64,000 bases of DNA from Cunninghamella blakesleeana (taxonomy: Eukaryota; Mucoromycota; Mucoromycetes; Mucorales; Cunninghamellaceae), in NCBI GenBank assembly GCA_017871115.1, contig JAFCIZ010000008.1, positions 744,001-808,000 on the forward strand, in the 5' to 3' direction. The translations under genes and the position numbers were made by a program. Positions 35,826 through 48,500 of this stretch are shown here, piece by piece (the first letter of the stretch is position 1; each line of letters starts with the position of its first letter). The notes below the pieces were generated by a model. The model had not been told where the DNA came from. It made no database searches and saw only the letters and a program-made list of their open reading frames with translations.

Positions 35826-36064
35826 AACAAAAAACAACAATCAACTCTATTTTTCTTCATTATTTACAACAAAAAATGGCATTTATTTCTATCCTTCATC
35901 TTTAATATATATTATAGTTTTTAGTTCTTTTCTTCTTTTCATTATTGTACATTAGATATGCTTTATTATTTTTATTATTATGTCAATAAATATCATATTC
36001 CTTCAATTTTATTTTATTTTATTTTATTTATTTTTTAAAATGGCATATTGTCTATGATATTCAA
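35826..36064. other. Convergent 3' flanks of RPF1 and BET2
   Basis: This 239-bp AT-rich spacer lies between two stop codons. It includes an (ATTTT)n-like run near 36009-36030. Nothing else is seen. Confidence 0.5.
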
Positions 36065-37384
36065 TTATTTTTTACTTAAACCAATTTTAGATATAATATA
36101 CTCAGGCATACAATATACTGGATTTACTTGTTTAAGTCCTTCATAACCTAATAATGATAACCCTGCAACTCCGAAAACTGTATGAAAAACATCAGCCATA
36201 TCGCCGGGCCGGTCAGAAATGCCACCTTGGTCAGGATCCTATCCGATAGAGAAAAAAAATCGAAAAGAAAAGAAGTTGAGAAAGAAAAAACGTGAATATT
36301 TTTGATTTTTTTTTTTAATTTTATGTGTATATACCTGAGCTGAAAGTATAAATTTAATTAATTTATCTCTATCTATCCAATGTACACGTCCTAATATTGA
36401 GAGCGAGGATAATACCCACCATGAATAACATACCTAATGAATGATTATATAACGTAATAAGAATAGTAGGATTATTATACCAATTGTTATTATTTTGTTA
36501 ATAATTATCACCGCTGTTTTACACTATTTTTTTCTTATATTTACATCTTCTAATTTTTCAGGTCTTCCATTTAAACCACCATTTTTTAATTGACGCTCGC
36601 ATAACCACCAACTTAATAAATCAGTGTCCACATGGTGTAATCCATCTACAATAGATAAAGCACCAAGACAACAGTAAATTTGGGCAGCATGAGATTCACT
36701 ACCAGGTCGACTGCCAAATCCACCATCGTAGTTTTTACATAAAAGAATCCATTCAATCGCTTTCTCTACATCAATCGCATCTAATCGGTGTAATAGAGAT
36801 AATCCACATATAACAATAAATGAGAACCGTGTGTCAACTTCTCCCCATTCGTCCCCAGAAAATGATCCATCAGGGTTTTGTTTTGAAGCCAAGTCTAATA
36901 TATATATTATTGAATAAAATAAATATATATAATGTTAAGTATTAAAGTTCTTTCTTTAAAGTATATAAATATGAGTATGATTCTATATATACTGCTATAA
37001 TTTTTGCTAACTTTATATTTTATAGTTTGCTTTACATTCAACCACTTTATCAACATTGATGGCCTCAATAGAATCCAGAGTTATTAAAACTTGTATGGCT
37101 GAAAGTGTGTATAATATATGAGAATCGTGGCCAATATGGCCACCAAAACCGCCATCCTGATGCTGTACACTTTTTATATATGATACCACTTCATCTTTAG
37201 GTAGAGCATCAATATGATTCATTAAATCTAAAGCTGTTAATCCCCAATATAAACCACTAACACGTAAATGTTCCGTGAGCCAGTATTCTAAATCATCTTT
37301 TCTATCATCTAATGACTGGATATATTTCACATGTAAAGGAATAAGTAATGTATCTAAATTGGCTTCTGAAGTGGTCGAAGTCAT
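36065..37384 (-). CDS. BET2: Rab geranylgeranyltransferase beta subunit
   Basis: Four exons: 37384-37036, 36894-36545, 36433-36335 and 36238-36065, totalling 972 nt, or 323 residues, matching yeast Bet2. Prenyltransferase repeats are evident: [80 protein letters not shown] and [20 protein letters not shown]. Zinc ligands expected for this family can be placed: Asp in LEDV, Cys in the following VCYSWW and His in VFHTVFG. With Bet4 and the escort protein Mrs6 it attaches geranylgeranyl to Rab C-termini. [16 protein letters not shown] distinguishes it from farnesyltransferase and GGTase-I beta. It is divergent with the LARP7-like gene. Confidence 0.96.
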
Positions 37385-37612
37385 GGATGATATATATATA
37401 TTTAAATATATACAAGTATTCTTATTTTTATTTTTATATTTTTGAAAATAAAGGTGAAGGGAAAAGAAAGAAAGAGAAAAAACCTGCCAATTTTTTTTTT
37501 CAAATTTTTTTAAAAAAAAATTGAATCGAAACGTCGTACTTTTTTTCTTTGCATACCTTATTTTTTATTTTATATTTTTTTTTAAAAAAAAAGTTATAGT
37601 AGAATAATAAAT
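37385..37612. promoter_or_regulatory. Divergent promoter, BET2 / LARP7-like (228 bp)
   Basis: It holds two T(n)A(n) palindromes, T7A9 at 37505-37520 and T9A9 at 37575-37592, with a small GC-richer island (GAATCGAAACGTCG) between them. Confidence 0.6.
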
Positions 37613-39036
37613 ATGGATAGACAAAAAAAAATAGCAAATACATTGCAAGCATATTTTAGCGATGCTAATTTATTGTGGGATAAAATCATGCAACAAAATA
37701 TTAAAAAAGATAATGAAGGATGTAAGCAAGCAATAAAAATTAAAACCATATGTCAAAGTCAAGATCGCCAAAAATGTATCAAGTAGTTAACAACTATGTA
37801 TACACATTTAATTAAATAAATAGTTGTACCTTTTGATTTATTGGAAAAACTTCCACGATTAAAAGCAATGAAAGCAACCGCTTTAGAGATAAAAGATTCA
37901 GCAAAAGAATACACTCTTTCACATCTTAAAGTATATATAGAAAATACTTATTTTTTATTTGATTTAATTAATGGTGTTTATTTTTACATATTATTTTGTC
38001 TTTTACTTATTATCTTTATTATTTATTTTTATTTAATTTACAGCTATCTAATGATGAAAACTCCATTGGACGAATTAAACCATATATAAGAAATAAAACA
38101 GAGGAGTTGGATGATTGGTCAATATATGTGGTAGGATATTATATATATATATATATATATATATAAATTGTATCAACATATATTCAATAAACAACTTAAA
38201 ATAATTTATCAATTTTATTATTATAAATTTTATTTTTATTATCGCTAATACTAGGAAGGACTTGAAAAACCATATCATACTAAAGAAACAATAAATGAAT
38301 TTTTTAAACAACATATTGGGAATGTATCGTTTATTCGGATACCAAAGGATAACAAAGGAAATGAGCGATTTTTAGGTTATTGTTTTATAGAGTTTGATCA
38401 AAAAGAAAATGTACAAAAAGCAATCGATATATTAAATTGTTACGATGAAACAACAATGTCTCTCTCACTGCCTACTAATGATAAAGCCCATTCAAATCTA
38501 CAGTTACGAGTCATGACAAAGTAATGGATTTTTAGTTTATATATAATATATAATCATAATAATGTAAAAAAGGACTTTTAAATAATATTAATATCAATAT
38601 TTTAACTAGTTTCAATTTTATTTATTCATCACTACTTTATTATTTAGAAAACAATGGAATGTATATAAAGAAGAATATCTCGCCCAACTTCAAAGAGCAT
38701 CTAATAATATCAAAGAAATATGGGCTGAGTATAATAAAAATAAAAATATACCATCAACAAAAGAAATTGATAATAATAATAACAATGTTAATGATATAAC
38801 ACCATCATCAGAGAATAGTAGTTTGGTTACGAGTCAAGTGCCGGAATATATAAAATCAAAACATGAAAACGAAAATGATATTAATTATATTAAAAATGTA
38901 ATAATATATGTTGATAACATTCATCCAAAAAGCTCGAAGCTCACCATAAAAGTAAATGATATACCCATTATTATTTATAAACAGATGATTATAACTATAA
39001 ATAAAGGATTATATTATAGACTTTACTAACTTTATC

Positions 39037-39075
<39 letters not shown>

Positions 39076-39606
39076 TGTTTCTTTCATTTATTCATTTTTA
39101 TAGACATTATTAGAACAATCTGGTGGTACTGTTGCTTATATAAAGCGAAAAAAAGGATTATATTCAGTAATTAATAAATAAATAAATAAATAAATATATC
39201 ATATAATAATTGCTGACAATTTCACTTCATTTATTTATTTATTTTCATGGTTAGTGCTACGTAAGAACTACCTCATCAGAAGATACGAATAAAATAGTAG
39301 ATTACTTTAAGCAGCACCGTTTAGTACAAATATCATGCGATGATTCGAAAGGTACAGATGTAAAAGATATACAAGTACCAATGGATATTGATTCTAGCAG
39401 ATACGAACCCATTGAAAAAAAGTTACCAATACAAACACGACCCATTTCAGGTAGATGAAAAAAACGGAATAAATAGTATATTTATATGAAAACAATAATT
39501 TTAATATACATACATACATATACATATATATTGAATAGGCCAAGAAGAAGAAATTTATTGGAGATATGACCCTATGAGAGAAGCTATTTGGTTAAAAAAT
39601 AATTAA
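37613..39606 (+). CDS. LARP7-type La-related protein (La motif, RRM, C-terminal xRRM)
   Basis: Eight exons: 37613-37721, 37824-37930, 38044-38130, 38255-38520, 38648-38951, 39104-39166, 39255-39450 and 39539-39606, totalling 1200 nt, or 399 residues. The La motif begins NTLQAYFSDANLLWDKIM and includes VPFDLLEKLPRLKAM. An RRM follows, with VEGLEKPYHTKETINEFF and ERFLGYCFIEFD. A linker then leads to a C-terminal xRRM: NVIIYVDNIHPKSSKL, GLYSCYVRTTSS and terminal EEEIYWRRYDP-like helix with Tyr-Trp. The YW pair before the end is the LARP7/La xRRM hallmark. LARP7 relatives cap 3' ends of 7SK, or of telomerase RNA (Pof8 in fission yeast, p65 in ciliates). The partner RNA here is not known. Confidence 0.82.
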
Positions 39607-40160
39607 AATATTATTATTATTATTGATAATTCATGCAAAACAATGTTTTTACGTACCTCTTACTATTTTTGGTGTATTGAAAATAGTTCGCCTTTTTTAT
39701 TATAATTGCGTATTAATGAAAAGATAGTGTTATATTACCTTGGTAGCATTTTAAAATCGTGTATTGAATAAAAATATATACATACTTCAAAATGAATGTA
39801 GAATTAAAATAAAGGTATATAAAAAAATAATCATTTTATCAAGCATTGATTCAAAATATTATATTAAAATTTAGTATTTTTTTTAGAATAAGACCCATAG
39901 AGAAAATATAGAAACTTACAAATTTTACTTAAGGAGATTAGAATAAGAAAGGGATGAAATCTTTAAACATTTGTATTTCTGATTATTATTTAATACCAAA
40001 ATTTATTCACTAACTATGGAGTGTTTGTAACGTATATATGTTTATTTAATTATTTTTTGAATTGAGTATTTTTATATATTAAAGATAAAAAAAATAACCC
40101 TATGTATACAATTACTATCTATTATGTATTTTTTTTAAAAAAATAAAAAACAAAAAAAAA

Positions 40161-40199
<39 letters not shown>

Positions 40200-40392
40200 A
40201 AATAATAATAATCAATAAGCAATATTCATTTGTAATTCAATCAGTAGTTTATCCCCCTATTTCTATAACTATTTATTATTTTTTCCTCTGAATAATAATA
40301 ATATCATTATTACCTAACAGTCTCTTATATAATAATTTATTCTATCCCTATTGCTATTACTATCACTAATATTTTAAAAATACTTTTTTTAC
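39607..40392. other. Convergent intergenic region with T30A10 tract
   Basis: The region holds 3' flanks of the LARP7-like gene and the F-box gene. A T run of about 30 bases followed by ten A lies at 40163-40202. No coding frame is supported. Confidence 0.55.
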
Positions 40393-42606
40393 TCAAACCT
40401 TAAACTTCAATGTATCAACAGATTGACATATTACTTGCAAGCAAAACTGATTTAATGGGAGACTATGATAAAATTTGATTTTTTCCATATCCTTATTTAA
40501 TATCTTAGATTTTTCTGTAAAATAAGTAGGGGAAATAGGAAGATGAATATGAGATCTAGGTGATGTATTACCAAGTTGACCGTAAAATAAATCTTCCTTA
40601 TTGTTGTGATTGATTTCTTTTAACATTAATGTGTTAATAACAGGTTGTTTGGCATAATCAAAAACGGTCCATGGGGTATAGTGAATTTTATAAAGTGAAA
40701 AATAATCTAATGTTAAATGAGATAAATCAAATACAGTGGATGGAATTGTACAAAATATTTTATCCATGTCTTCGTTCTTCCAATTTGATAAAGCATAATA
40801 CACATTATTAAGGTCGATTCGTCTCAAATTAGGACATGTTTGACAAAACCCAGTAAATCCATTTTTAAACCAAATTCCACCTCCACATATATTTAATTCT
40901 TCCAATAAATAAGTAGTGCTAGAATAACTTTCTAGTCCTTGCTGTTGTTTTTGATCTAGCTTAGATTCAGTGTCTTTTGTTTCATTAATTTTAGTGCCAT
41001 CTTTAATGAATGCATTTGTATTTAAAGTTAGCTTCCTTAATCGGGGAAACATCGTTAACCAATCATGGATATAAAAGTCATCTGCTGTTTTCATTCCATT
41101 TTTACGATCCACTGTCATTAAAACTTCCCCTTCTTCTTTACCAGATGGAAATAATTGTTGTTGTTCAATAGTTAATTCCTCTAAGGTTGCTGAGGCAATT
41201 TTTTTTCTTTCTTCCCGTATACCATCATCTAAAAAAAATAATATCATGTTTTTAGGCATTCTTCCATAAATACAAAGAGAGACTGATGTTAAATAGGTTA
41301 AAATACGCTGAGGGTGATAAAGATGAGCAAAGTAAGGTGCAGTACTTTTCTTTGTCATGCGTTGTTCCCTCATCATCAATTGTAGAGGGTATTTTAAATG
41401 TTTAATTGTTGGCTTCTTCTTCGTAGAAATGGCATCTGGTACCATAGGGAAAGTTAGCCATTGTAATAACTCATGATTTGGCCAATAGCAATCGCCTGCG
41501 AAAGCTATTCCTGATGTAGTAAAGTATTTTGTTTTCAAAGCGACATGGTTTTCGTTAAATCCTAGATCCAAGCGTGTCAATGATGCAAAACTAGTGATCA
41601 TCTTATGAATCGTTTTTCCGTAAGCATCAAATGTTTCATAGCCTGGTTGAGAATCCCAATTGTAACCATGACACCAATCAAAATTTAATATTAAAGTTAT
41701 TAATTGTGGGTATTTAATCGATAGGTATTTGCAACTACGTTCATCAAAAATTTCACCACATAATTCTAATTTTTTCAATGATAAAGCTGGCTTTAATTTA
41801 TTTAGTAATATATCAAATCCGTCGGATATATTCATAGCAAAATTAGCAAGACGAAGGTTTTCAAGTGAAGGACATTGGTGATGGACGCTTTCCAATGTAC
41901 GTTCGTCGAGATCATAATACATATGAGCCCACATAAAGGTGATGTCTAAAGTTGTCAACTGAGGTAAATAAGGTAATTCTAATACTTTAAGATAATGAAG
42001 TATATTTCCATTATCATCTTGAGTAAAACTAAAATCATGCTTATCACATGCACGTAAAGGAGTACGCGTTTCCTTGATATCTTGCCGTAAACCAATCTGT
42101 TGTAGTGGCGACTGATCGGTTGAAAGTACATAGGAATCATTAATATAAAGTTGAATTAAAATAGCTTTATCATAATGTATATGGTCTATCCATTCTTTTT
42201 GACTACAATGGGTATACCAGTGATAATAATGTGTCAGGTGTTGAAGTTTTGGTATTACAAGCTCTACAAGTAAGCTTCTATTTTCTGTAAATTCATTAAT
42301 GTCCTCTAAATTTGGTAAACTTACCAGTAAGCTTTCTATAATTTTTCTGGGAATGTTATTTATATCGAGTTTTAAACGACGAACATAATGACCAAGAGGT
42401 GCACCGTTGATGATTTTTGTTTTAGCTACATATAAAAAATGTTCTAGCTGGGATAAAGAGGTTATATTGATGGATGAATAAAAAATACTAGGCGCTTTTA
42501 AAATGAATGACTGTAAATTTTTACACACTCTTAAGCAATTGGCAACATCTTTTTGCGATATACGTTGTAAAATATTGATATTTGTTTCATAAGGTAACCG
42601 ATTCAT
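40393..42606 (-). CDS. F-box protein with leucine-rich repeats
   Basis: Single exon, 737 residues. The N-terminus MNRLPYETNINILQRISQKD then CLRVCKNLQSFI is an F-box (LPxExxxxILxxL...CxxVCxxW pattern). Many degenerate leucine-rich units follow, such as LKVLELPYLPQLTTLDITF, CPSLENLRLANFAM, LSLKKLELCGEIFD, YPQLITLILNFDW and CPNLRRIDLNNV, forming a curved scaffold. F-box proteins bridge Skp1-Cul1 ligases to substrates. No target can be named. The intronless structure contrasts with its multi-exon neighbours and suggests a retro-derived or lineage-expanded gene, which is common for F-box families in Mucorales (from general knowledge). Confidence 0.85.
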   Translation of the reverse strand: MNRLPYETNINILQRISQKDVANCLRVCKNLQSFILKAPSIFYSSINITSLSQLEHFLYVAKTKIINGAPLGHYVRRLKLDINNIPRKIIESLLVSLPNLEDINEFTENRSLLVELVIPKLQHLTHYYHWYTHCSQKEWIDHIHYDKAILIQLYINDSYVLSTDQSPLQQIGLRQDIKETRTPLRACDKHDFSFTQDDNGNILHYLKVLELPYLPQLTTLDITFMWAHMYYDLDERTLESVHHQCPSLENLRLANFAMNISDGFDILLNKLKPALSLKKLELCGEIFDERSCKYLSIKYPQLITLILNFDWCHGYNWDSQPGYETFDAYGKTIHKMITSFASLTRLDLGFNENHVALKTKYFTTSGIAFAGDCYWPNHELLQWLTFPMVPDAISTKKKPTIKHLKYPLQLMMREQRMTKKSTAPYFAHLYHPQRILTYLTSVSLCIYGRMPKNMILFFLDDGIREERKKIASATLEELTIEQQQLFPSGKEEGEVLMTVDRKNGMKTADDFYIHDWLTMFPRLRKLTLNTNAFIKDGTKINETKDTESKLDQKQQQGLESYSSTTYLLEELNICGGGIWFKNGFTGFCQTCPNLRRIDLNNVYYALSNWKNEDMDKIFCTIPSTVFDLSHLTLDYFSLYKIHYTPWTVFDYAKQPVINTLMLKEINHNNKEDLFYGQLGNTSPRSHIHLPISPTYFTEKSKILNKDMEKIKFYHSLPLNQFCLQVICQSVDTLKFKV

Positions 42607-43483
42607 ATTAATTAAAATAGTAAAGCCTAAGGAAAATGAAAAATGAATAAAAAGTGAGGTTTAAAAATAAAAAAATTAAAAAATTTTCGTACTGCAAATT
42701 TAAATACCGCTTTTTTTAATGCTGGAAAAATTAATACTAGCCTTGATTATGATAAATGCAAATCCTACTAAATTGATATTATAAAAATAAAGTAATTTTT
42801 CAATATAACTGCTAATTTTAGTTAATAGTTCAGTAAATATATAATAATAGGCTTGAGTAGCATAAAGAGGGATATTTATAAAATAAAAATAAAGTATGGT
42901 TACCACATAAAATAAAAGAAAATAGAGTCTTATGGTTTAGATGACTTTTTTACGATTGGTATAATAAGTTCACCAATGGACTGGCTAAAAAATTGAAGGA
43001 AAAGTATACAGTAGATTATTTCAAGCCTTGTTACCACGGTAACATATAAGACGACTGTTTAATTAGGAGCACCTATTTTGTAATGCTATAATCATGGTAT
43101 ATGATATTATTACGGGTTTTCTAAAATGAAAATATCATATTTTTTTACTAAGATGCTTATGAATTTTTTATTACTTTACGTTTATACTAATTTTATACTC
43201 AGCTATTCTACACTGTTTTTAGATCAATTTCATAGGCAAATATAATAATACAATCTGTCAAAAATTAACCAATTAATATGGTTTTTTATTTACAGCGACA
43301 AAGATACACGAGGTTCATATAAAATTTTATAATTGAAATTTCCCAATTTTACTATTTTATCCTTCTCCAACTTTAATTCATTTAATAATCGTATATTTAG
43401 CTATAACATTTATAAAAATGATCCAAGCCTGATTTATTTACTTATTTAAGCTGTAATTGATTTATATATAATATATATACATA

Positions 43484-43526
<43 letters not shown>

Positions 43527-43932
43527 GTAGTATTCTAATCTTTATCTTTAAAATAGTATTTTTTAATTATTTTTATGTAATGTGCGTTAAAAAAAGAGCA
43601 TAAGCATTATGTTAAATTGAATATGCTAATATTAAAACCTGAGTAAATTAAATTGTACATGTGCGAAAATAAAGATTGTATTCAATTTATTAATGTTTAG
43701 AAAATATTTGATATAATCAGTTTTTCTTAAAAATAAATTTGCATGAATGTATTTATAACAATTTGTAATACTTATAAATTACTGATATTTTATTTATTTA
43801 TTTATTATTATTAATATCATTAAAAAATTAATCTATGTATACATAAAAAGTAACTTTTTCGTTCTTTTTTTTTTTTTTTCTTGTAATTATTTTTTTAAAG
43901 AAAATTATGCAAAACTCTAATAAGGATATTTT
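42607..43932. other. Intergenic: F-box promoter and mL45 3' flank
   Basis: About 1.3 kb of AT-rich DNA. It contains the palindrome TGTTACC-AC-GGTAACA at about 43026-43043 and an (ATT)n microsatellite at about 43484-43527. A hydrophobic 68-codon minus ORF at 42700-42906 matches nothing known and is not accepted. Confidence 0.5.
43484..43527. repeat. (ATT)n microsatellite
   Basis: This is a pure trinucleotide array of about 14 units in a gene-free stretch, without evident function. Confidence 0.9.
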
Positions 43933-45305
43933 TTATTGCTCAATTTTTTCAGGAGCGGCGATTTTACCATAAACGCGCCAAATATCTTCTGGGTCAGAAA
44001 TGGTCTTTTGGAAAACAACATATTCAAGAACTTGATGAATTTTATTTGGGTCACCACCTACAAGTCGATTCTTTTTGTCAAAGACAGCCATAGACTATAA
44101 AATAAGCAAGTCCAGTAAAAAAAGGAGGGAAGGGTAAAAAATTAAGTGTATTAATATATATATTCATTTATTCAAATATATTTAAAAAAAATGATAATGA
44201 TGAATTGTATTAATATGTTTTACCTGTTTAGTAAACATACGAACAGTTACTTGCCCAACTGAGAATCCACTTTTACTTACGCCAGAAGTACCTACACAAC
44301 GAACACAAACAATACGAGGATTTTCTACTTCACCATGGTATTTCCATTCCCAACGTACATTATTACGTTGTTTTAATTGATTTTTTAAATTCTAAGTAAA
44401 TAGAAAAATAGAAAAATAATAAAACAAAAGATGATTCCGTTATTAAAACCTGGAGAATTAAAATCTATAACAATAGGGTGTTTTATTAATCTTACAGAAT
44501 ACATAGCATCAAGGCATACTTCTTCTAAAATTTGTCGATCCCCTCTATTCAATTTTTTTTTAAAAATAAAGTAAAATAAGATAAATAACATACTCGCATA
44601 TTGATTGATGTTTTGGTTGAATTTAAACTTTATATATATAATCATGTAGTTTACCTAGCAAAGGCATCGTTCATATCTTTATAAGTTTCTTCAGCAATAG
44701 TTAAAAATTTACCAGAGTTCCATTTTTCATATTGTGATTTATATTTAATTAAACCGACACTATATAAATATATATAATCATTTAATATAAAAGTATATAA
44801 TATATATATTATTTTCTAGGCGTTATTGATATATATGTGTTATTGTATTTATGATACCTTAAAAAATTTTGAACGTTATTTTTTATATTTCTCCATTTTG
44901 TTAATCGCCATCTTTGAAAGTCAGAAATCGAAGGTGAGGTTTCGGGTGGGATATAGTTAGCTAATAATAAAAAATAAATAAAAATATACATGTACATGGG
45001 AATTTTATTTAGTTATCTCGGTATATATATTATGATTCGTAGTGATTTGTTGTTAATTTATTTATTTATTTTTCGTTGATAGTGCAAGTATTATTATTCT
45101 TCATACCAAATACACCATGATCGCGCAATAAAATCTGTTTTCCTTCATTTTTATTTGTTGCATAGGTACGAATATTATTAGTTAATGGGATAAACATGCA
45201 AGGTTGTAAAGCTGGTATAATATTTTTTTGGCCCCAAAGACCAATATTTGAGGATACTGGTCGAGATAATGTAGTTAAGCGAAGAGCACGTAATCCAGTT
45301 GACAT
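43933..45305 (-). CDS. Mitochondrial Tim44-like domain protein, mL45/MBA1 family
   Basis: Six exons: 45305-45107, 44960-44858, 44759-44655, 44544-44496, 44391-44224 and 44094-43933, totalling 786 nt, or 261 residues. The first about 50 residues are Arg/Ser/Thr-rich without acidic residues (MSTGLRALRLTTLSRPVSSN), a mitochondrial presequence. The C-terminal Tim44-like fold includes WEWKYHGEVENPRIVCVRCV, QVTVRMFTKQSMAVFDKKN and the ending EYVVFQKTISDPEDIWRVYG, matching mL45 and yeast Mba1. These proteins sit at the mitoribosome exit tunnel and help membrane insertion of nascent inner-membrane proteins with Oxa1. It is divergent with PAXBP1. Confidence 0.9.
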
Positions 45306-45518
45306 ATTAATATTTTTTTAAAAATGAATGAAATAAAGAAAAAAAAAAAAATAAAAGAGAAAAAAAATTAAAAGGCGACACTAGGTAAAATACAAAAATT
45401 CTGGACCCCAAATTTTATTTAAGATTTTCAGTCACTTTAAATTTCACCCACTTTTTCTGGTGCTTTAATTTCCTTTACCTTTTACTTTCCACACTTTTTT
45501 TTAAAAAAATAAATTGTA
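45306..45518. promoter_or_regulatory. Divergent promoter, mL45 / PAXBP1 (213 bp)
   Basis: A T8A7 palindrome at about 45495-45509 ends only ten bases before the PAXBP1 ATG. A-rich runs lie on the mL45 side. Confidence 0.6.
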
Positions 45519-48500
45519 ATGTTTAAAAAGTCTTCGAAAACAAAAAATATTCGACGTAAAATAGAAACAAGTGACGATGAACTTCCTTCGGAAGGTAATG
45601 ACAATATTAAGAATAATAACATTATCCAATAAATACATTTTATAGCTAGATAATTCTCATTTTTTTTTTTTTTTTTTTGACTATCTAGAACAAGTTGTTT
45701 CAAGCACTATTTTAAAATCAAAGGCTGAAAAGAAAAAGAAAAAAGAAAATAAAACAGTTGTACTTAGTTTTGATGAAACGGTAAATGGGATAAACATATA
45801 AGTATTAAAAATAATTGATAAATATATTTTCTCAATTTTTACTTACTAACGTATTTTATCATGTAACATATCACAGGAAGAAGGCGATGATGATACGTTT
45901 CTTGTTAAAAAAAGTAAAGCAAGTCGTAGATTAGCTGCGGGACGAAAACTACGCGTACCAGAGTAATGATAAAGACATCTAAATTATTTTATTCCTTTTA
46001 AAAATAATCTCAAATTAAATATATATATTATTTTTTTTTATAGAAGCCCTTCCACCTCACCAGAAACAAATAATACACCATCACCTTCAGGATATAATGA
46101 CGATTACCTTGCTTCTCTAAGAGCAAATACACCCACTATACCATCCAATTTAAAAAACGTTACGCTTATGAATGATAGTACTGATGATAACGATTTAATA
46201 GCAGAAAAATTCCCAAGCACCATGTCGGCCAAGTTAGGAAATACAGCTATCCCTGATGCTAATGCTATTCATGCAGCAAAAAAGAAACGAGAACTTTTAC
46301 GACAAGGTATTAAAGTAGTGGACAATGAAGATGATTTTATCCCAATAGATGATGTAAGTTTTATAATCAATCAAAATAACTAAATAAAATCGGTTAGCTA
46401 ATTTTATATTTACACACACACATCCATATATATATAAAGTCTGGATCTAGATTAGTACACGAAGATGATGAAATCGGAAATGATGAAGGCGGATATGAAC
46501 AATATGTTGGCGATAATATTACACTGGATAAAAAGGAAGCTAAAAAATTAGAACAAGATCGACGACAAAACGTACGTGATATGATAGAGGATGCTCAAGA
46601 GCTTGATTCTGATGACGAGGATGAGGATGAGGATGAAATGAATCAAGTTGAAAGATGGGAAAAAGATTTAATTAAACATGGTGGCATTAGAGTTAAATAT
46701 GAAGAAGAAAAAGTAATAGATCCATTTGCAACGCCTAAAGATTATCATCTTGCTATTAGTAAGTCTTTTCATTCACCTTTTTTTAAGAAATAGTAATAAT
46801 AATAATAAGTGTGTTAATAATATGAGTTAATTAATCAAACTAAATTATTAATCGCAAATATATATTTATATGTACATATAATTTATAGTACCCCAATCTA
46901 CAGCCATACCAACATTAGACGATGTATTAAAACGACTAGATCTCATTTCCAACGATATCACGCACACTATGAAGCAATATGAGACGCAATTAACTGACTC
47001 ACAAAAAAACATTACAGATTTAAAACTTTCAGGAGATGATCTTGATCGGGAAATAGCACGCGGTAGTAAACGGTTTGATTATTTTCAATCATTATCTACT
47101 ACAGTAAATGACTTAGGGGAATTTTTGGATGTGAAGGTAAAAGCATGTAATATATATAAAAAAAAAGTCAGAATACAAAGGCCATTCATTAACCAATATA
47201 TTATTATTATTAGATACCTGAACTGGAACAACTCGAAAATGAAGCACATGATATTATTGCCACTAAAAAAGAAATTGTAGAACAACGTAGATGGCTAGAT
47301 GATATGGATCTTCTTAAATCATTTACTGAAATACCAAAACATCTTTTAGAAGACGATACAGAAATGGAAGAAGTGGATGAATTTGGAAGAACAAAGGAAT
47401 CAATTTATTCAGATAAATCACGACAAAGACGACAATCTGAAAGAAAAGAACGAATTTCAAAATTAGAGTTAACATCAACAGATCAAAGCGATAATGATAA
47501 AATCATGCAAGATATTGGTTATTGGTCAGATGACGAATTACCCGAATCATCGTTAGAAAAAAAGAATGAAATACTTGGTAAGTATAAGAAATAATATATA
47601 TATATATATATATATTATTATTATTATTATTTTTTAATAATTTTTTTTAACAAAAAAGAAAGAAAAAAAAAATAAAACCTATATCATTTATTAATTTTTA
47701 CTTTTATTTTATTAACTTTAAATATTTATATAGATGATATTCAATTTAATAAGTTAGATAAACTATTTGATGATGTCACAGATGATTTCAAGACAATAGA
47801 AGCTGTCAAATCAAGATTTGAATCTTGGAAAACTGAATTTTATGAAGATTATAAAATGGCTTTTGGTAGCCTTAGTTTACCCGGTGCTTTTGAATTTTAT
47901 GTAAGATGTGAACTTGTTGCTTGGGACCCCTTCTCGGTAAAGATAACAATAAAATAGAAATTATTAAATATATATACATGATAAAAGAAATAACTAACAT
48001 AAAATTTTATTGATAAATATACATTTATTTATTTATTGGTTTTATTATAAAAAGGATCCTATTGAATTCGATGCAATGAATTGGCACAAAGCATTATCAA
48101 ATTATGGAATAATTGAAGGTGATGATCAGCACGAAGATGCTGATGTAGAATTATTGAATAAGGTCATAGAAAAAGTTTTATTAAAAAAGATACAAAAACT
48201 ATTAGATGTTTGGAATCCAATCTCTTCAAAAGAAACTCGTTATGCTATCCAAGCTATTGAACAAATATCATATTATGTTGAAAAACATGAACGATCTTAT
48301 CAGGTAATTAATAGTATCATTATTATTATTATGTAGAATTAATAAATAAATAAATAATAACTAATGGCACTGGATTTACATTATTAATCATTGTTTATTT
48401 ATATTTACATCTTTATTTATATATATAATATTAGAATCTTTTGATGGCTGTGGAATTATCTATTGAAAAACCGTTATTAAAATATGCTCAAATTACAGAA

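Noticed and set aside
42700..42906. 68-codon hydrophobic minus ORF
   Set aside because: No start context, no homologue recognised, T/A-rich composition.
44385..44496. Extension of mL45 exon 4 past LDAMYS
   Set aside because: GTAAGA at 44495 is a good donor, and skipping to 44391 restores family sequence (NLKNQLKQRNNVRWEW).
46581..46793. Stand-alone acidic protein
   Set aside because: It is exon 5 of PAXBP1; splice sites on both sides keep the frame.
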